Positions 23,720-26,314 of a stretch of 26,314 bases of DNA are shown here, piece after piece (within the stretch, counting starts at the first letter, position 1; each line of letters starts with the position of its first letter). Location of the stretch: NCBI RefSeq assembly GCF_034119425.1, contig NZ_JAWUEL010000030.1, positions 1 to 26,314 of the forward strand. The letters are read 5' to 3'. This DNA comes from Actinotignum schaalii_C. Lineage in GTDB: Bacteria > Actinomycetota > Actinomycetes > Actinomycetales > Actinomycetaceae. Under the pieces are notes generated by a model. It saw only the letters and a list, made by a program, of their open reading frames with translations, ran no database searches and was not told where the DNA came from. Both the position numbers and the translations under genes were made by a program.

Positions 23720-24910
23720 TTACTTACCGGTGGAACCGGGGCTGGCTTTACCGTCAGTGGTGTAGGACTTTGCGCCGGTTCCGGCGAGCGCCCCACCCTG
23801 GACGATAATGTAGGAATCGCGCAGCTGGCGGCCAGCGAAGAAATCTTCAAGAATTTCGCGGGTGCCGGCAGCGTAGCGAGTCTGTGCGGACAGCGAGGAA
23901 CCGGAGGTATGCGGGGTCATCGCGTTACGCGGCATAGTGCGCCACGGATGGTCCTCGGCCGGAGGCTGCGGGTACCACACGTCCCCGCCGTAACCACCGA
24001 GCTGGCCGGATTCGAGAGCTTTGACGATGTCGTCACGCACCACGATCTCCGCGCGGGCGGTATTGACAATGTAGGAGCCGCGGCGCATCGAGTTGATCAT
24101 TTTCTCGTCCACCATATGGTAGGTATCCGAGGTGAGCGGGGAATGGATGGAAACCACGTCCACGCTGCGCATGAGATCCTCAACGGATTCATGGTAGGTG
24201 GCCCCGAGTTCTTTCTCGGTCTGAGGATCGAGACGGTACAGATCGTAGTAGTGCAGGTTAACATCGAAGGGCTTCATGCGCTTGAGCAGAGCCCGGCCGA
24301 TACGCCCAGCGGCGATAACACCGACATCCATGCCTTCCAGGTCATAGGACCACTTGACGGCATCGGCGATATTCCAGCCCTTCTCATCGGTGACGATACG
24401 GTGGGCGGGAACGAAGTTGCGCACCAGGTTGAGGATGGTCATAGCCGCATGCTCGGCCACTGAAATCGAGTTCGAGTAGGTGACCTCAGCAACCGTAATA
24501 TTGCGCTTCATAGCTTCGGTGAGGTCCACGTGATCGGAGCCCACGCCGGCGGTGATGGCCAGCTTGAGGTTCTTAGCCTTCTCCAGGCGATCCTTACCCA
24601 GGTAAGCGGGCCAGAACGGCTGCGAGATAACCACGTCCGCTTCCGGAAGGTACTTCTCGAATTCCGAATTCTCGCCTTCCTTATCGGAGGTGACGATGAG
24701 TTCGTGCCCGTTATCCGCAGCCCACTTCTTCAGGCCCAGGGCGCCGGATACGCATGCCACCATCTCGCCCGGTGTGAAATCGATGCTCGACGGCGTAGGG
24801 GTGCTGGAGCCACCCGGGTAAGAATCAATCGTGGGGATTGAATCACGGATGTACTTGGGCGGGAAGCCGTCCACGGGATCCGGGTACAGCACCATGAGAA
24901 TTTTCGCCAT
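23720..24910 (-). CDS. fdh: NAD-dependent formate dehydrogenase
   Basis: Oxidises formate to CO2 with NAD+; soluble, metal-free D-2-hydroxyacid-dehydrogenase family enzyme. The length of 396 is close to the ~400 of the Pseudomonas sp. 101 enzyme, and the N-terminus MAKILMVLYPDPVDG aligns from the first residue. Cofactor loop VIAAGRIG (198-205) and D223 after the second strand indicate NAD+. Formate-site residues are present: N147, R286 (TARAE), Q315 (YPQPP), and H334 (TPHTSG). The position matching the reactive Cys145 of the Pseudomonas enzyme is Ser146. AGAGGTGAT precedes the ATG. The gene is monocistronic, with 289 bases of GC-rich spacer (23431-23719) to the CAP gene that show no clear terminator. 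Confidence 0.95.
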   Translation of the reverse strand: MAKILMVLYPDPVDGFPPKYIRDSIPTIDSYPGGSSTPTPSSIDFTPGEMVACVSGALGLKKWAADNGHELIVTSDKEGENSEFEKYLPEADVVISQPFWPAYLGKDRLEKAKNLKLAITAGVGSDHVDLTEAMKRNITVAEVTYSNSISVAEHAAMTILNLVRNFVPAHRIVTDEKGWNIADAVKWSYDLEGMDVGVIAAGRIGRALLKRMKPFDVNLHYYDLYRLDPQTEKELGATYHESVEDLMRSVDVVSIHSPLTSDTYHMVDEKMINSMRRGSYIVNTARAEIVVRDDIVKALESGQLGGYGGDVWYPQPPAEDHPWRTMPRNAMTPHTSGSSLSAQTRYAAGTREILEDFFAGRQLRDSYIIVQGGALAGTGAKSYTTDGKASPGSTGK

Positions 24911-25042
24911 TAAAAATCACCTCTTTTAGTAGTGAGAGGCCAGCTTCTTCGCCGGCCCGCTTAGTACGTTAGTCCCAGGTGGGTGAGGTGTGTCAAGGCC
25001 CTTTTTATTGGTGTCGCTAAGTTGTGGTTCGGTGGGTGTAAA

Positions 25043-25252
25043 ATGGTGGAATGTAGCCGTTTATGGGGGCGATTTGTGATCGGAATCGTCTTATTTTTTA
25101 TCGCAAATAATGGATATGGAGTTTATGGGGATGTGCCATTAGTCCTAGCTTGCGGATTCGTTGTGAGCGTTCTTAGTTCTTGCTTGTGGGTGGTGGTGCG
25201 AAAGGAGGGTGGCCGGTGCGTGAAGACCGGCTACCCTTCTTCGTGTACGTGA
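25043..25252 (+). CDS. Possible small membrane protein
   Basis: A 69-residue frame in an AT-richer stretch. MVECSRLWGRFVIGIVLFFIANNGYGV gives one hydrophobic helix and VPLVLACGFVVSVLSSCLWVVV a second, followed by a basic tail. GGTGGG lies upstream of the ATG at about the right distance. I recognise no family. The end of the frame overlaps a hairpin, and the base composition differs from neighbouring genes, so it may be acquired or simply non-coding. The region between this frame and fdh (24911-25042) should hold the divergent fdh promoter. Confidence 0.35.
   Translation: MVECSRLWGRFVIGIVLFFIANNGYGVYGDVPLVLACGFVVSVLSSCLWVVVRKEGGRCVKTGYPSSCT
25208..25235 (+). terminator. Hairpin between small frame and wall protein
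   Basis: GGTGGCCGGT (25208-25217) pairs with ACCGGCTACC (25226-25235) over ten pairs with one wobble and an 8-base loop, followed by CTTCTTCGTGT. It lies between convergent genes and may serve either. AAAGGAGG just before it, with GTG at 25216, could alternatively start a 28-codon frame; I do not call it a gene. Confidence 0.45.
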
Positions 25253-25276
25253 CGGGATGTTGTTGGGTGCGACCCG

Positions 25277-25939
25277 CTAGGCGCGCTTCTTTCGGGCGAT
25301 GACGCCGCTCCCCGCCACGAGCAATCCCCCGGCGAGAAGCGCTGCGGCCCCGATGGAAACGCCTGAGTTGGCTAAGCTTTTCGCCGGCCGGTTAGCCGTC
25401 GGTGTTGGTGTGGGTTCTGCCGAAGGTGATTCTGTGGGAGCAGGTGTTGCCGTGGGAGTATCCGAAGCGGTCGGCGTTGGCGTTTCCGACGGGGTAGTCG
25501 TCGGTGATGGCGTACTCGATTCGCTGGGTGCAGGTGACGGCGTCGTAGATGGTGACGCAGTGGGCGAAGGCGCCGTCGGAGTTGTTGTTGGTGGCATTGG
25601 AGTGGGATGGGTACTCTCAGCCGGGGTGGGTGTAGGCATCGTCGGCAGTGTTGGTGGCGGAGGCGGGACCGGCCTAGGTGTTGGCCTGCGAGGTGGCACT
25701 GGAACCGGGGGCAGTTCTACCACGGGTGTGGCCGTGGGCATTGGCTGCGGTACGGGAGGCAGAGGTATAAGTAGATCGGGCTGGTCGATTATTTCCCGAA
25801 TAATCGTAGGTCCCGCTTCGTCTGGATTCGCCGTTGGTTGAGGGCTGTCTTGAGTGGCGCTGGCCGTCGTTACGGGCGTGAGGAAGGTCAAGGCGGTGAT
25901 GACGCCAAGTCCGATGATACGTTTCACGGTAGGAATCAT
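25277..25939 (-). CDS. Pro/Thr/Ser-rich wall-anchored surface protein
   Basis: Protein of 220 residues, probably attached to the cell wall by a sortase. The signal peptide covers ~1-29 (MIPTVKRIIGLGVITALTFL, then TTASA). Residues ~50-185 are a stalk of Pro, Thr, Ser and Ala with PTPTP- and SPSPT-like repeats, a likely O-glycosylation region with no folded domain. The C-terminus has LANSG (189-193), a hydrophobic helix and the tail ARKKRA. This is the LAxTG-type layout used by class E sortases in high-GC Gram-positives, with S in place of T. ATG at 25939 follows GGGGGAG closely. With no ligand-binding head, it may be a spacer or a glycosylated coat protein. A G homopolymer lies ~52 bases upstream. 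Confidence 0.75.
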   Translation of the reverse strand: MIPTVKRIIGLGVITALTFLTPVTTASATQDSPQPTANPDEAGPTIIREIIDQPDLLIPLPPVPQPMPTATPVVELPPVPVPPRRPTPRPVPPPPPTLPTMPTPTPAESTHPTPMPPTTTPTAPSPTASPSTTPSPAPSESSTPSPTTTPSETPTPTASDTPTATPAPTESPSAEPTPTPTANRPAKSLANSGVSIGAAALLAGGLLVAGSGVIARKKRA

Positions 25940-25990
25940 GATCTCCCCCTTTTTGATACAAATGCGTTATTTTTACGAATGACCAACCCC

Positions 25991-26001
25991 GGGGGGGGGG
26001 G
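25991..26001. repeat. Eleven-G homopolymer upstream of wall protein
   Basis: CCCC is followed by 11 consecutive G residues, 52-62 bases before the wall-protein start. On the gene's strand it is C11-GGGG, directly followed by TTGGTC, a possible -35 box. Such tracts slip during replication and can switch expression. Read length errors are also common in these tracts. Confidence 0.85.
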
Positions 26002-26277
26002 TGCTCAATTGCAATACTAGTGCGGTAATGGCCTTAACTTTATAAAAAACTACCCAAAAGAGACTGTGATACTGAATACGGTTCTGGGTTTGCGGTTTTT
26101 GTATAAAACACGTTGAGTATGCGCCTGTATATTGCGGAATGGCGGCTATCTTAGCGGGTGTCCGTTATTGGCTGCGCCCAAAGGCTTGGGGATGTGTTTG
26201 GCCGTTTTCTCGGGCTAATAGACAAATGGTGGGTCTTATATCCGGGGTTTGCCCTGCCATAGCAACGAAAAGTCAGC

Positions 26278-26304
26278 CTTATTGAGCTCGAGTACCTCAA
26301 TAAG
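26278..26304. terminator. Hairpin at right edge
   Basis: CTTATTGAG (26278-26286) and CTCAATAAG (26296-26304) form a perfect 9-pair stem with a 9-base loop. It could end a gene lying beyond the window. The rest of 26002-26277 is AT-richer than the neighbours and shows no convincing gene; a 48-codon frame from an ATG near 26141 has no support. Confidence 0.4.
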
Positions 26305-26314
26305 CTTGCTTCCT

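Noticed and set aside
25299..25841. 180-codon Gly/Val-rich frame on the + strand
   Set aside because: It is the complement of the Pro/Thr-rich stalk of the wall protein, which has signal peptide, ribosome site and sorting signal.

Overview
The window looks like chromosomal DNA of a high-GC Gram-positive actinobacterium, most plausibly near the Actinomycetaceae. The signs are GC-rich genes with GTG and ATG starts, a DUF3073 protein, a short sterol-carrier-family protein, a DUF3618 plus holin-superfamily membrane pair, a binding-protein sugar transporter without its own ATPase, and a wall protein ending in an LAxTG-like (LANSG) sorting signal. This placement is inference from gene content. The first ~131 bases are an artefact: a foreign fragment, 20 T residues and a near-exact Nextera transposase adapter. 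Real sequence starts at about 132, inside a truncated TPR-like gene.

Left part (132-7034, all +): truncated TPR-like gene, GH13 alpha-glucosidase, a sugar ABC transporter (lipoprotein binding protein and two CUT1 permeases, probably for maltodextrin) and a YesL/DUF624 membrane protein. Strong hairpins separate binding protein from permeases and permeases from the YesL gene. Right of a gene-poor stretch lies glycogen phosphorylase (-), so this side of the window is about alpha-glucan uptake, hydrolysis and phosphorolysis. The gene-poor stretch (7035-8083) holds a repeat element, a possible decayed glycogen-debranching gene, and hairpins.

Middle (10448-15117, +): purA, purC, gdhA and a sterol-carrier-family protein, giving purine and glutamate metabolism. 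A second copy of the repeat element lies inverted at 15177-15586.

Right part (15655-19863, -): DUF3073, a DUF3618 protein with an unusual Cys/His-rich insert, a holin-superfamily protein, a HEPN-CBS protein and a GltS-type symporter. Then come a PfkB sugar kinase (+), a large secreted CAP protein with five 45-residue DxDGDG repeats (-), an NAD-dependent formate dehydrogenase (-), a small possible membrane protein (+), and a Pro/Thr/Ser-rich sortase substrate (-) with an 11-G homopolymer upstream.

The most interesting signal is non-coding. Three places (7081-7172, 7219-7304 and, inverted, 15494-15577) share one layout: an arm, then after about 50 bases two inverted copies of that arm placed exactly 30 bases apart. 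The arm sequence differs between the first place and the other two, and both partner copies change with it. Two of the three sit at the head of a ~375-410-base dispersed element that also ends in a conserved hairpin.
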